This document shows, in pieces, positions 1 to 7,957 of a DNA stretch of 64,000 nt (its first letter is position 1; the number at the start of each line of letters is the position of its first letter). Under the pieces are notes generated by a model. That model saw only the letters and a program-made list of their open reading frames with translations. It searched no databases and was not told the origin of the DNA. The translations under genes were made by a program, and so were the position numbers. This DNA comes from an uncultured Pseudomonadota bacterium. Lineage in GTDB: Bacteria; Myxococcota_A; UBA796; GCA-2862545. Location: contig CAJXTB010000014.1 in the NCBI GenBank assembly GCA_913061235.1, positions 114,068 to 178,067 on the forward strand. The letters are read 5' to 3'.

Positions 1-2546
1 AAGAGCTGGATGACGACTGGGATTTCTCACCCAGCTGGCGCATGAATATGTACCGGTTTGGCTGCTGTCCAGACAACGACGGCGACGAAACATACGCCTA
101 CAATGCCGCTGCTTGCCCAAATATGCCGGTGAGCAAGCGGGACTGTAACGATTCCGACGGCACCAACGCACCCGGCCGCCCTGAAGTCTGCGACGGACGC
201 GACAACAACTGCGACGGCCAAGCCGACAACGGACTCACCTTTCGCCGTTATTATCGCGATGCTGACGGCGATAACTTTGGTAACAGTGCCTCTTTCCGCG
301 ATGCCTGTGCCCAGCCCAGCGGCTACGTGCTGAACAACACCGACTGCAACGACTCCGAACGTTTGTCCTACCCAGGGCGTACCGAAGTCTGCGACGGCAT
401 TGACAACAACTGCAACTTGCAGACGGACGAAGGCACACTAAGTACGTTCTACCGGGACTTTGACGGCGACAACTACGGTGATAGCAACAACGCCCAGCAG
501 GCATGTAGTCAGCCCAATGGCTTCAACAGTCGCTCCGGCGACTGCAATGACAACGATGCCGCGCGCTACCCTGGAAACCCCGAGGTCTGCGACAACAAGG
601 ACAATGACTGCAACAACGTTGTCGACGATGGCGCGGGCACAGTCTGGTACCGAGATGCGGACTCGGACGGGTCGGGCCTTGCGAACGTCAGCCGAGTGTC
701 GTGCAGCCAGCCATCTGGATTCGTGAGCTCTGCCGGGGATTGTGATGACACCACTGGACTACGTCGACCGGGCTTGAACGAGTCGTGTGACGGCTTGGAC
801 AACGACTGCAACTTCATCATTGACGATGGCGTTGGCCAGACTTGGTACGTGGATGCGGACGGCGATGACCGCGGTAACCCCAACACCGGCGTCCAATCGT
901 GTAGCAACCCTGGCGGACGGGTGCTCACCTTTGATGACTGCGACGACACCACCGCACTTCGCAGCCCTCTGCGCGACGAAGTGTGTGACGGTATCGACAA
1001 CGACTGTGACTTGGTGGTGGATGACGGTGTAGGCCCCGTGTGGTTCCGCGACGCCGACCGTGACCAGTTCGGGGACAGCACGAGTCAACGGCAGTCCTGC
1101 TCACAGCCCGCTGGCTACGTCAACAACAGCAGCGACTGTGATGACGGCACCAACCGCCGCTACCCAGGACTGGCCGAGACCTGCGACGGCCTCGACAACA
1201 ACTGCAACGTGGCGATTGACGAAGACGCTGTAGACGCGCTGACTTGGTACAACGACTTTGACGGCGATGGCTACGGCGACCCCGGACAACAGGCCCGCCA
1301 GTGCGACAACCCGGGTGGCTACGTCAGCAACGGGGGCGACTGCAACGACCGCGCATCCGGCGTGAATCCTGGGGCTGTCGACACCCCGTACGACACCATT
1401 GACCAGGACTGCGTGGGCGGCGACGTCTGTGATGCAGACGGTGACGGTGTTCCAGCGACAATTGGACTGTGCGGCGGAAGCGACTGTGCAGACGGCGACC
1501 CGAACATCCGCCCCGGCGTGACCGAGGTCGTAGACGGCATCGACAACGACTGTGACGGCGTGATTGACGAAGACTCGAACGCCAACGATGACGACCGAGA
1601 TGGCTGGACCGAAGACGCCGGCGACTGTGACGACGCGGACCCAAGCGTCTTCCCGGGGGCCCGTGAGGTCTGCAGTGGCACCGACTCCGACTGTGACGGC
1701 GTGGTCGATGAAGACACGCTCTGTACAGATGACGACAACGATGGTTCGAGCGAAGACCAAGGGGACTGCAACGATAGCGACCCCAACGTGGGTCCACACG
1801 CGCAAGAGTTCCCTGGCAACGGCATCGACGATGACTGCGACGGCGTTGTTGACGCGGGTGGGTTCGACACAGACGGCGACGGCGTGACCGAAGACGCCGG
1901 CGACTGTGATGACCTCGACCCGAGCGTGTACCCATCGGCCGTGGAAGTGGCGGACGGCGTGGACAACAACTGCGACGGTGAGATCGACGAAAACACCGAT
2001 GCGTCGGACGACGACCTCGACGGATTTACCGAAGAAGAGGGCGACTGCGACGACGACAATGAGGACATCAACCCCGACGCCGTCGAGATTCGCAACGGCC
2101 GTGATGACGACTGCAACGGCATCACCGATGACCAAGGTGCAGACTGGGACGACGACGGCGATGGCCTGACCGATGCCGAAGGTGACTGCGACGATGGCGA
2201 CGCGTCCATCCGCCCAGGCGCGGAAGAGCTCGACAACGGCATTGATGACGACTGTGATGGTGTGGTGGACGAGGGCATCGCTGACCTAGACCGCGACGGC
2301 TTCTCGGTGGCGGAAGGCGACTGCAATGATGCCGACAGTTGGGTCTTCCCCGGTGCCATTGAGATGTGCGACCGCGTGGACAACAACTGTGATGGCGCGG
2401 TGGACGAAGGGTGTGACGGGGTTGTCGATGAGGACACCGCTGCTCCTATGGTGCCCGCTCGGTGTAGCTGCCAGACCGGTCCCACGCCGTGGGCCTGGCT
2501 GCCGTTGCTCTTGGCGCTGCCGCTGGTCCGGAGGCGTCGCTCATGA
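1..2546 (+). CDS. MopE-type metal-binding repeat protein with MYXO-CTERM-like tail (5' partial)
   Basis: The reading frame is open to the left edge (first codon at 3), so the N-terminus and export signal are missing. The visible part is about 13 repeats built around Asp/Cys motifs of the type GDCDD...PGA.E.CDG.DNDCDG..DE, as in the MopE putative metal-binding family (PF11617). Six early repeats are longer and carry a Trp/Tyr-rich lead (e.g. WYRDADGD); seven later ones are compact and very acidic. The last 27 residues start CSCQTG, run through a hydrophobic segment (WLPLLLALPLV) and end RRRRS, which matches the Cys-TM-Arg layout of MYXO-CTERM surface anchors. By family the acidic loops should bind calcium or copper; that is inference here. 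The stop codon overlaps the next start (ATGA at 2543), so the two proteins are probably translationally coupled. Confidence 0.9.
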   Translation, partial: ELDDDWDFSPSWRMNMYRFGCCPDNDGDETYAYNAAACPNMPVSKRDCNDSDGTNAPGRPEVCDGRDNNCDGQADNGLTFRRYYRDADGDNFGNSASFRDACAQPSGYVLNNTDCNDSERLSYPGRTEVCDGIDNNCNLQTDEGTLSTFYRDFDGDNYGDSNNAQQACSQPNGFNSRSGDCNDNDAARYPGNPEVCDNKDNDCNNVVDDGAGTVWYRDADSDGSGLANVSRVSCSQPSGFVSSAGDCDDTTGLRRPGLNESCDGLDNDCNFIIDDGVGQTWYVDADGDDRGNPNTGVQSCSNPGGRVLTFDDCDDTTALRSPLRDEVCDGIDNDCDLVVDDGVGPVWFRDADRDQFGDSTSQRQSCSQPAGYVNNSSDCDDGTNRRYPGLAETCDGLDNNCNVAIDEDAVDALTWYNDFDGDGYGDPGQQARQCDNPGGYVSNGGDCNDRASGVNPGAVDTPYDTIDQDCVGGDVCDADGDGVPATIGLCGGSDCADGDPNIRPGVTEVVDGIDNDCDGVIDEDSNANDDDRDGWTEDAGDCDDADPSVFPGAREVCSGTDSDCDGVVDEDTLCTDDDNDGSSEDQGDCNDSDPNVGPHAQEFPGNGIDDDCDGVVDAGGFDTDGDGVTEDAGDCDDLDPSVYPSAVEVADGVDNNCDGEIDENTDASDDDLDGFTEEEGDCDDDNEDINPDAVEIRNGRDDDCNGITDDQGADWDDDGDGLTDAEGDCDDGDASIRPGAEELDNGIDDDCDGVVDEGIADLDRDGFSVAEGDCNDADSWVFPGAIEMCDRVDNNCDGAVDEGCDGVVDEDTAAPMVPARCSCQTGPTPWAWLPLLLALPLVRRRRS

Positions 2547-4003
2547 GCCGGTTCTTCGCAGCCACCAGCGTGCTCTTGCTCGCCGCGTGTACGACCAACG
2601 ACGGACCCGGCATTGGGGTCCTTGACTCACGCTTTGTCGTCCCAGCCTTCCTAGACGTTGGCGAAGCCGCAGCGGGGGACAGCCACGCCTTCACCATCCC
2701 GCTGACCAGCGAGTTTGGTGCCGGAACCTTGTTTCAGGTCGACGTGCTCAACCTAGAGGATGAGGTGTTCTTTTGGGCCGGAGACCCCGTGACCATCGCG
2801 TCGCAGGAGTCCGCTGACATTCCGTTTGTGTTCGAACCGACCGGCGAGGCGAACTCTCGCGCTATCGTCACCTTCCTCATTCGGGGAGATGGTGATGCGG
2901 AGGGCCAAGTCGAGCTTGTCGTTCGTGGCCGAGGCGTGTCGCTGAACGTGGCACGATGGCCCGCGATTCTTGACTTTGGTCCTGTTGTTGAGACTCGCTC
3001 ACGCGTGCGCGAGGTCACCGTCGCCAACGACAGCTTGCTGCCCGTCAACATCATCGAAGCGGACCTGGACGGAGATGGATTCTCCCTCGAAGAGGTCATG
3101 CCAGTCACCGTCCCAGCCGGACAGACCATCGAGCTGGACATTCGCTACACTGCCGCCGATTCCCTGTCGTCGGAAGGCGACCTCATTCTTACCCTTCAGG
3201 ACGGCACGCAGCTGGCACCTGTCGTTGTACGGGCGAATGATTGCACCGGTGGTTCCGCCTCTTTGTACGACAACGACACGGACGGTTGGACCTCGTGTGC
3301 GGGCGACTGCGATGACGCCCAGCCCAACGTCAACCCCGCTGCGCCCGAGATTGCAGACGGACGAGATAACGACTGCGACGGTCAAATAGACGAAGGAACT
3401 ACCGCTTTTGACGACGACGGTGACGGGTTTACCGAGCAGCAAGGCGACTGCAACGACAGTGCCTTCACCGTCAATCCAGGACGAACCGAGCTGCTAGGTG
3501 ATGGCATCGACAATGACTGTGACGGCGTGGCCGACCTTGGCAGCGACGACATTGACGGCGATGGCTACAGTCCAGTTGCCGGCGACTGCGACGACCGAAA
3601 CGCCTCCATTCGACCGGGAGCCGCGGAGCTTGCCGACGGAAGCGACAACAACTGCAACTCGGTCGTAGACGAAGGTACCCGCCTGTATGACGACGATGGC
3701 GACGGCTTCTGTGAGTCTGTCCAAGACGCGTGCTCCGACGGTGCGCAAGGCGGCGACTGTGCCGATGGTACCGGGCTCAACTCAGCCAACGTCTACCCAG
3801 GCGCTCCCGAAATCGCTGACGGCATCGACAACGACTGTGACGGCAACGTAGACGAGGGTACCGCCCAAGGAGACGACGACGGTGACGGGTTTTCCGAAGC
3901 TGGTGGAGACTGCAATGACAGCAACGCCAATATCCACCCCGGTCGCTTCGAAGTGCGCGGGAACAACATTGATGACGACTGTGATGCCAACACACCGGAC
4001 TGA
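2543..4003 (+). CDS. Lipoprotein with HYDIN-like domains and MopE repeats
   Basis: I start this 486-residue protein at ATG 2543, which overlaps the previous stop, because it gives a clean lipoprotein signal: MSRFFAATSVLLLAAC, lipobox LAAC. The upstream start at 2489 would put 18 residues before the signal. Residues ~30-230 look like two immunoglobulin-fold repeats of the ASPM/SPD-2/Hydin or choice-of-anchor type (LDFGPVVETRSRVREVTV...). The C-terminal half has five MopE-like repeats (GDCDD..., DNDCDG..DEG) that end two residues before the stop. The product is probably an acylated envelope protein that shares its metal-binding repeat with its upstream partner. Repeat spacing differs in one unit (near 3700-3790), which carries an extra Cys loop. 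Ligand and function are unknown. Confidence 0.9.
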   Translation: MSRFFAATSVLLLAACTTNDGPGIGVLDSRFVVPAFLDVGEAAAGDSHAFTIPLTSEFGAGTLFQVDVLNLEDEVFFWAGDPVTIASQESADIPFVFEPTGEANSRAIVTFLIRGDGDAEGQVELVVRGRGVSLNVARWPAILDFGPVVETRSRVREVTVANDSLLPVNIIEADLDGDGFSLEEVMPVTVPAGQTIELDIRYTAADSLSSEGDLILTLQDGTQLAPVVVRANDCTGGSASLYDNDTDGWTSCAGDCDDAQPNVNPAAPEIADGRDNDCDGQIDEGTTAFDDDGDGFTEQQGDCNDSAFTVNPGRTELLGDGIDNDCDGVADLGSDDIDGDGYSPVAGDCDDRNASIRPGAAELADGSDNNCNSVVDEGTRLYDDDGDGFCESVQDACSDGAQGGDCADGTGLNSANVYPGAPEIADGIDNDCDGNVDEGTAQGDDDGDGFSEAGGDCNDSNANIHPGRFEVRGNNIDDDCDANTPD

Positions 4004-4040
4004 GCTTTCAACTTGATAAGGTCTGGGTCATACGAGAGAA

Positions 4041-4066
4041 CAGAGGTCAGAGGTCAGAGGTCAGAG
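4041..4066 (+). repeat. CAGAGGT heptamer tandem repeat, 3.7 copies
   Basis: Three perfect CAGAGGT units are followed by CAGAG. The reverse complement reads TCTGACC-type units, matching the second array at 4200-4227, so the two arrays can pair over about 20 bp with few mismatches. Confidence 0.85.
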
Positions 4067-4199
4067 CGTGCACCTTCGGCGCAAGCAACAGCGAGTTGTC
4101 TGCGCCTTTCCCCGCGCAAGCGTCTTCGTGACATCCCGTTGCTGGACTTTAGAAACCTAGTCTAAAGCTTCTGAAATGCCGACGCCCCAGGGCGTCTGC

Positions 4200-4227
4200 T
4201 CTGACTTCTGACGTCTGATGTCTGACC
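4200..4227 (+). repeat. TCTGACN heptamer tandem repeat, 4 copies
   Basis: Units are TCTGACT, TCTGACG, TCTGATG and TCTGACC. It has the same 7-bp period as the 4041-4066 array and is complementary to it. It is more diverged than that array, with changes mostly in the last base of each unit. Confidence 0.75.
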
Positions 4228-4303
4228 TCCCGAACCGCTTCGATTTCCGACAGCTGACTACCGTCCCAACGACAGCCCCACTCAGTTGCATTAGGCCAAT
4301 CGT

Positions 4304-5515
4304 ATGAACCTGTGGATCAAAGAACGTCTTTGCCCAATGGCAGCGGACCGCCTGCTCGTCGTGTTGTCCGACCTCGAGATGGGGGCGGGCGGTGTCAGTG
4401 ACGACTTTCCGCAGTCCGAGTCCGTTATCGAGGTTCTCGCTCGCTACGATGACGCGCCGTACGATGACATCGAGGTGGTCTTCGTCTTCAACGGGGACAC
4501 CTTCGACTTTCTCAAGACCTCCGTCGACGGCAAGTACACCCACCACGTCGACCTGACTGTGGCTCGGCGTAAGTTTGCCCGAATCGCCCAAGCCCACTCG
4601 GCCTTTCTAGACGGTCTTGCGGTGCGGCTTCAGCGGCCGCGGCGGAGCGTTCACTTCGTTGTCGGAAACCACGACCCCGAGCTGTTTTTCGTGGGCGTGC
4701 AGCAAGACCTCGCGCGACGGCTTCGTGCGCCGGGTCGCGTCTTTGTGCACTCATGGGCCTACACCACCGGGGAAGTCCGGATTGAGCACGGCAGCCAAGG
4801 TGACAGCCTGTTCCGTATGGACCCCGCCCATCCATTCATCAAGTACGAAGGGCGAGACGTCATTGCCTACCCATGGGGTTCGGTGGCCTTGTTGGATGTG
4901 GCCATGCCCATGCAGCCGGCGCTGTACCATGTCGACCGACTCAAGCCACGCGAGCGGGCTCTGGAGCTACTGCCGGAGGTCAAAGAGCTTATTCTAGCGT
5001 CTTACTGGCGCTACTGGACAGGCGAGCGGCTTCGGTCGGCGTGGGGTGCACATGACCCCATGACGCACATCAGCTGGACCATGTTCAAAGAGGTCATTCA
5101 CCGCTGGCGGAGTGGCGACATGAGCTTGTCCGTTCGCGACCGCTACGAAGGATGGATGACCGGCGACCGGGCGCCCAAGCTGTGGATTGTGGGCCATGAG
5201 CACTGTCCCTCTGTCCTGACCTGGGCAGACCGAACGCTCCTTGTGACGGGATGCTGGCGTAATGAGTACGCGCTGTCGCCAGACGGTCGCACCCAGACCC
5301 GCCTGCCGAACGTGTATGCGGAAGTGTTTATGGAGGGTGAAAAGGTTCTTCGCAGTGAGCTTATAGAGGTGGCACCTCCGCCATTGCCTGCCGGCTACTG
5401 TCCCGATTCCGTGTTCGATATCTTGCCAGCCGTCCGCGAGCTGTTGGCCTCGTCCGCCCAGCGCCAAGCAGACGTCAAGGCTCAGCAAGCCCAAGAAGCA
5501 CGCGAGAAAGAGTAG
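4304..5515 (+). CDS. Metallophosphoesterase (calcineurin-like)
   Basis: This is a cytoplasmic-looking 403-residue protein with no signal peptide. Metal-site motifs of the calcineurin-like superfamily are in order: SDLEMG (residues 22-27), NGD (63-65), GNHD (121-124) and GHEH near residue 300. The first motif is D-x-E where the family normally has D-x-H, so one metal ligand is altered. Overall layout resembles UDP-2,3-diacylglucosamine hydrolase-type enzymes (COG2908), but the long insert at residues 150-290 argues against plain LpxH. The C-terminal 30 residues are Gln/Ala/Lys-rich and probably helical. The start could also be ATG 4337 (MAADRLL), which sits just before the first beta strand; neither has a strong ribosome-binding site. 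The substrate is unknown. Confidence 0.8.
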   Translation: MNLWIKERLCPMAADRLLVVLSDLEMGAGGVSDDFPQSESVIEVLARYDDAPYDDIEVVFVFNGDTFDFLKTSVDGKYTHHVDLTVARRKFARIAQAHSAFLDGLAVRLQRPRRSVHFVVGNHDPELFFVGVQQDLARRLRAPGRVFVHSWAYTTGEVRIEHGSQGDSLFRMDPAHPFIKYEGRDVIAYPWGSVALLDVAMPMQPALYHVDRLKPRERALELLPEVKELILASYWRYWTGERLRSAWGAHDPMTHISWTMFKEVIHRWRSGDMSLSVRDRYEGWMTGDRAPKLWIVGHEHCPSVLTWADRTLLVTGCWRNEYALSPDGRTQTRLPNVYAEVFMEGEKVLRSELIEVAPPPLPAGYCPDSVFDILPAVRELLASSAQRQADVKAQQAQEAREKE

Positions 5516-5600
5516 CCGCAACAATCGCTGGCACCCTGGTGACACTCCGTGGCGCAGTCTCGGGAAGGCGCCTCGATACATAAGGTCTGCTGGGGGCAGG

Positions 5601-5957
5601 GTGGTGACGTGTGGGTCGTGCGGTCGGGTGATGGAGCCGAGGGCGTCGTGGACGTCTCGTGGAGTGGTGCCGAAGTATTGCTCGGCTGGGTGCCGTCGTC
5701 ACAAACCTACAGCGCTGGACCGTGAGCTTGAAGACACTGTGCTTCGGCTGCTGGAGACCCGGCCGCGTGGGGCGACCATCTGCCCGTCTGAAGCGGCTCG
5801 TGCTGTGACAGAGGACTGGCGTCCGTTGATGGAGCGAACCCGTCGTGCAGCACGTCGTCTTGTCGCAGCTGGACGCGTGGTCATCACTCAGAAAGGCCGT
5901 GTTGTGGACCCGTCCACGGCAAGAGGTCCCATTCGTATTCGCAAGGGTGACTCATGA
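5601..5957 (+). CDS. DUF2256-DUF3253 fusion protein
   Basis: The 118-residue protein has two parts. Residues 4-35 carry CGSC and CSAGC, a four-Cys zinc-ribbon pattern like DUF2256. Residues 40-115 match DUF3253: TICPSEAAR, a DWRPLMERTR-like helix, GRVVITQKG and GPIRIRKG, a layout typical of a small winged-helix fold. GTG 5601 and GTG 5604 are both possible starts behind GGGGGCAGG. The stop overlaps the start of the photolyase gene (ATGA at 5954), so the two are co-translated. Both domains are uncharacterised, but DUF2256 and DUF3253 genes are known neighbours of cryptochrome/photolyase genes, so a role alongside that enzyme is a reasonable inference. Confidence 0.85.
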   Translation: MVTCGSCGRVMEPRASWTSRGVVPKYCSAGCRRHKPTALDRELEDTVLRLLETRPRGATICPSEAARAVTEDWRPLMERTRRAARRLVAAGRVVITQKGRVVDPSTARGPIRIRKGDS

Positions 5958-7579
5958 AGATGTTCCGAAAGGCCCTCGCTGCTGTACAGCCTCAGGTTGG
6001 CGAACGACAGTGGGTGTACGTGCCTTATGACCAGCTCACCCACCGAGTCGGGCCCCTGGCAGACGCAGCGCCGTCGGATGTTGGCATTGTGCTGGTGGAG
6101 TCTCTGAGCAAGCCACGGCGTCGTCCGTACCACAAGCAGAAGCTGGCCTTATTGCTGACGAACATGCGTCATTTTGCACTGGAGCAGGCTGCACGTGGCG
6201 TAGCTGTCGACTACCGCGCTGGCGAAGACGACTACGCGACGCAGCTGACGGCGGCAGCACAGGAGCACGGCGCTTTGGTGTGCATGCGTCCCGCCGAACG
6301 GGAGCTTCGAGCCGAGCTAGCGCCTCTGGTCAGCGCGGGGCTGCTGTCCTGGGTAGACCACGAAGGATGGCTGACGTCGTCGCAGGACTTTCGCGCGAGT
6401 GCTGGCAAGACCCAGTTCCGCATGGATGCCTTCTATAGATTCGTCCGACGCAAGACGGGTGTGTTGATGGACGACGGCTCACCCATCGGTGGGCAATTCA
6501 GCTTTGACGGCGACAACCGCGAGCGATGGGATGGCACGCCAGAGGCGCCCGAGCTGCCTCGCTTTGTTCCCGATGCCGTCACGCTGGAGGTGGGCGAGCT
6601 GCTGACATCGGGTGTGCTCAAGGACCATCCAGGAACCCTGGACCTTGCGGCGATTGCCGCGACGCATGCAGATGCCGAGCGCTGGTGGCAGTGGGCGAAG
6701 GACTGCTGCATGACCGACTTTGGTCCCTATGAAGATGCCATGAGCACCAAGTCGGCCACGCTCTTTCACACCCACATCTCGCCGCTGTTGAATCTTCACC
6801 GGGTGCTGCCTCAGCAGGTCGTGGAAGATGTTGAGGAGCTCGACATTCCGTTGAACAGCAAAGAAGGCTTCATTCGACAGGTCTTGGGATGGCGCGAGTT
6901 TGTGCGGCATGTTCATGAAGTGACGGATGGCTTTCGCGTCTTGCCCAAGGACCCGACCTTCACGGGTGTGCCCTTTGAGCATCCGACCAGCGGAGTAGAC
7001 GCCGGTGCCCATCCCACCGTTCTCGACGGTGAGCTGGACTTGCCACCGACCTATTGGGAAGGGGCGCCGTCTGGTCTGGCCTGCCTAGATGCCTCTACGG
7101 AGACGGTCTGGGCGACAGGCCATAGCCACCACATCACGCGACTCATGGTGCTGTCGAACATCGCTCGGCTGTTGGACGTGTCTCCGCGCCAGCTGACCGA
7201 CTGGTTCTGGGTAGCCTACGATGACGCATTTGACTGGGTCGTAGAGCCGAACGTACTGGCTATGGGCACGTTTGCTGTGGGCGGCGTCATGACCACCAAG
7301 CCCTACGTGTCCGGGGCCAACTACATCCACAAGATGAGCGACTACTGCAAGAGCTGTGCGTTTCATCCCAAGAAGACCTGTCCCATCACGCCGCTGTATT
7401 GGTCGTTCCTGGCACGCAATGCTGAGGCCATGGGGAAGAACCACCGCATGAGTCTCATCATGGGGAGCTTGCGTCGCCGGAGTGACGCCAAGAAGGACCT
7501 AGACGAGCGCACGTACCGCTGGGTGCGCAAGACGCTGGTTGCCGGTCAGGTTCTCAGGCCGCAGGACGCGCCGGAATAG
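5954..7579 (+). CDS. Iron-sulfur cryptochrome/photolyase (PhrB-type)
   Basis: This 541-residue flavoprotein belongs to the deoxyribodipyrimidine photolyase-related family (COG3046), which includes bacterial (6-4) photolyase PhrB. The N-terminal Rossmann-like half (residues 1-130) begins after a short extension; the helical FAD-binding half holds TGHSHHITRLMVLSN and a DWVVEPNVLAMG segment. Cys 377, 465, 468 and 476 (CKSC...KKTC) are placed like the four ligands of the [4Fe-4S] cluster of this class; the 88- and 3-residue spacings agree with the PhrB pattern as I recall it, the last spacing is shorter. It probably repairs UV photoproducts, or acts as a photoreceptor. It overlaps the upstream DUF2256-DUF3253 gene by 4 bp and the convergent membrane-protein gene by 26 bp. 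Confidence 0.93.
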   Translation: MKMFRKALAAVQPQVGERQWVYVPYDQLTHRVGPLADAAPSDVGIVLVESLSKPRRRPYHKQKLALLLTNMRHFALEQAARGVAVDYRAGEDDYATQLTAAAQEHGALVCMRPAERELRAELAPLVSAGLLSWVDHEGWLTSSQDFRASAGKTQFRMDAFYRFVRRKTGVLMDDGSPIGGQFSFDGDNRERWDGTPEAPELPRFVPDAVTLEVGELLTSGVLKDHPGTLDLAAIAATHADAERWWQWAKDCCMTDFGPYEDAMSTKSATLFHTHISPLLNLHRVLPQQVVEDVEELDIPLNSKEGFIRQVLGWREFVRHVHEVTDGFRVLPKDPTFTGVPFEHPTSGVDAGAHPTVLDGELDLPPTYWEGAPSGLACLDASTETVWATGHSHHITRLMVLSNIARLLDVSPRQLTDWFWVAYDDAFDWVVEPNVLAMGTFAVGGVMTTKPYVSGANYIHKMSDYCKSCAFHPKKTCPITPLYWSFLARNAEAMGKNHRMSLIMGSLRRRSDAKKDLDERTYRWVRKTLVAGQVLRPQDAPE

Positions 7580-7874
7580 GGGCCCAGGCGTCGTAGGCTG
7601 CGACTAGCTGAACGGCGTAGATGCTCACCATCCAGGAGTCTGGCAGTGCGCCGGTGAAGGCGTTGCTGACCATAATCCCAGTGGGAATGACCGGGATGAG
7701 GCGCGCGAGCCAGAGTCCTACGGACTGGTTGCGCGCGATGAGTGCAGCCGCGACCGCGTACAGAACGGCACCGCCGACAGCTCCGAGTCGTGCGCTCTCC
7801 CAAGGACGCACCAACAGCTGCACGGCGTCGAGTGTACTCACGAGCAGGCAGGCGAGGGTGGCGAGACGAGTCAT
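7554..7874 (-). CDS. Small four-helix membrane protein
   Basis: This predicted 106-residue integral membrane protein has hydrophobic stretches at about residues 4-22, 30-47, 51-73 and 81-96. The last ten residues overlap the end of the photolyase gene in the opposite direction. I do not recognise a family; no charged catalytic motif is visible. The ORF is plausible because of its strong, evenly spaced membrane segments, its ATG start and the terminator-like hairpin just upstream (which would end the fasciclin transcript before it). Confidence 0.6.
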   Translation of the reverse strand: MTRLATLACLLVSTLDAVQLLVRPWESARLGAVGGAVLYAVAAALIARNQSVGLWLARLIPVIPTGIMVSNAFTGALPDSWMVSIYAVQLVAAYDAWAPIPARPAA

Positions 7875-7900
7875 GTACGCAGCCTAGCGTACAAACAAGT

Positions 7901-7934
7901 GTGGGCCGACTGTCCTTGCGAACAGTCGGCCCAC
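7901..7934 (-). terminator. Strong hairpin after the fasciclin gene
   Basis: A perfect 13-bp stem (7901-7913 with 7922-7934) encloses an 8-nt loop. On the minus strand it lies 23 bp past the stop of the fasciclin lipoprotein gene and is followed by a T-rich ACTTGTTTGTA, as expected for an intrinsic terminator. Confidence 0.75.
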
Positions 7935-7957
7935 CGGGGCTAGCCCCGCACAGTGAC

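Larger units (their letters stand above)
4004..4303. other. Intergenic region rich in short direct and inverted repeats
   Basis: This 300-bp gap holds no convincing gene. It contains a CAGAGGT heptamer array (4041-4066), a TCTGACN heptamer array of opposite sense (4200-4227), and two small hairpins: 4147-4153 with 4161-4167 (CTTTAGA/TCTAAAG) and 4181-4186 with 4191-4196 (GACGCC/GGCGTC). It follows the MopE pair and precedes the phosphoesterase on the same strand, so it may hold a terminator and a promoter, but neither has a recognisable U-tract or -35/-10 pair. Confidence 0.6.

Noticed and set aside
1101..2485. Long antisense frames of 344 and 388 codons under the MopE-repeat gene
   Set aside because: They arise from repeated GAC/TGC codons read backwards, have low-complexity Ser/Gln/Val-rich products and no export or family signal.
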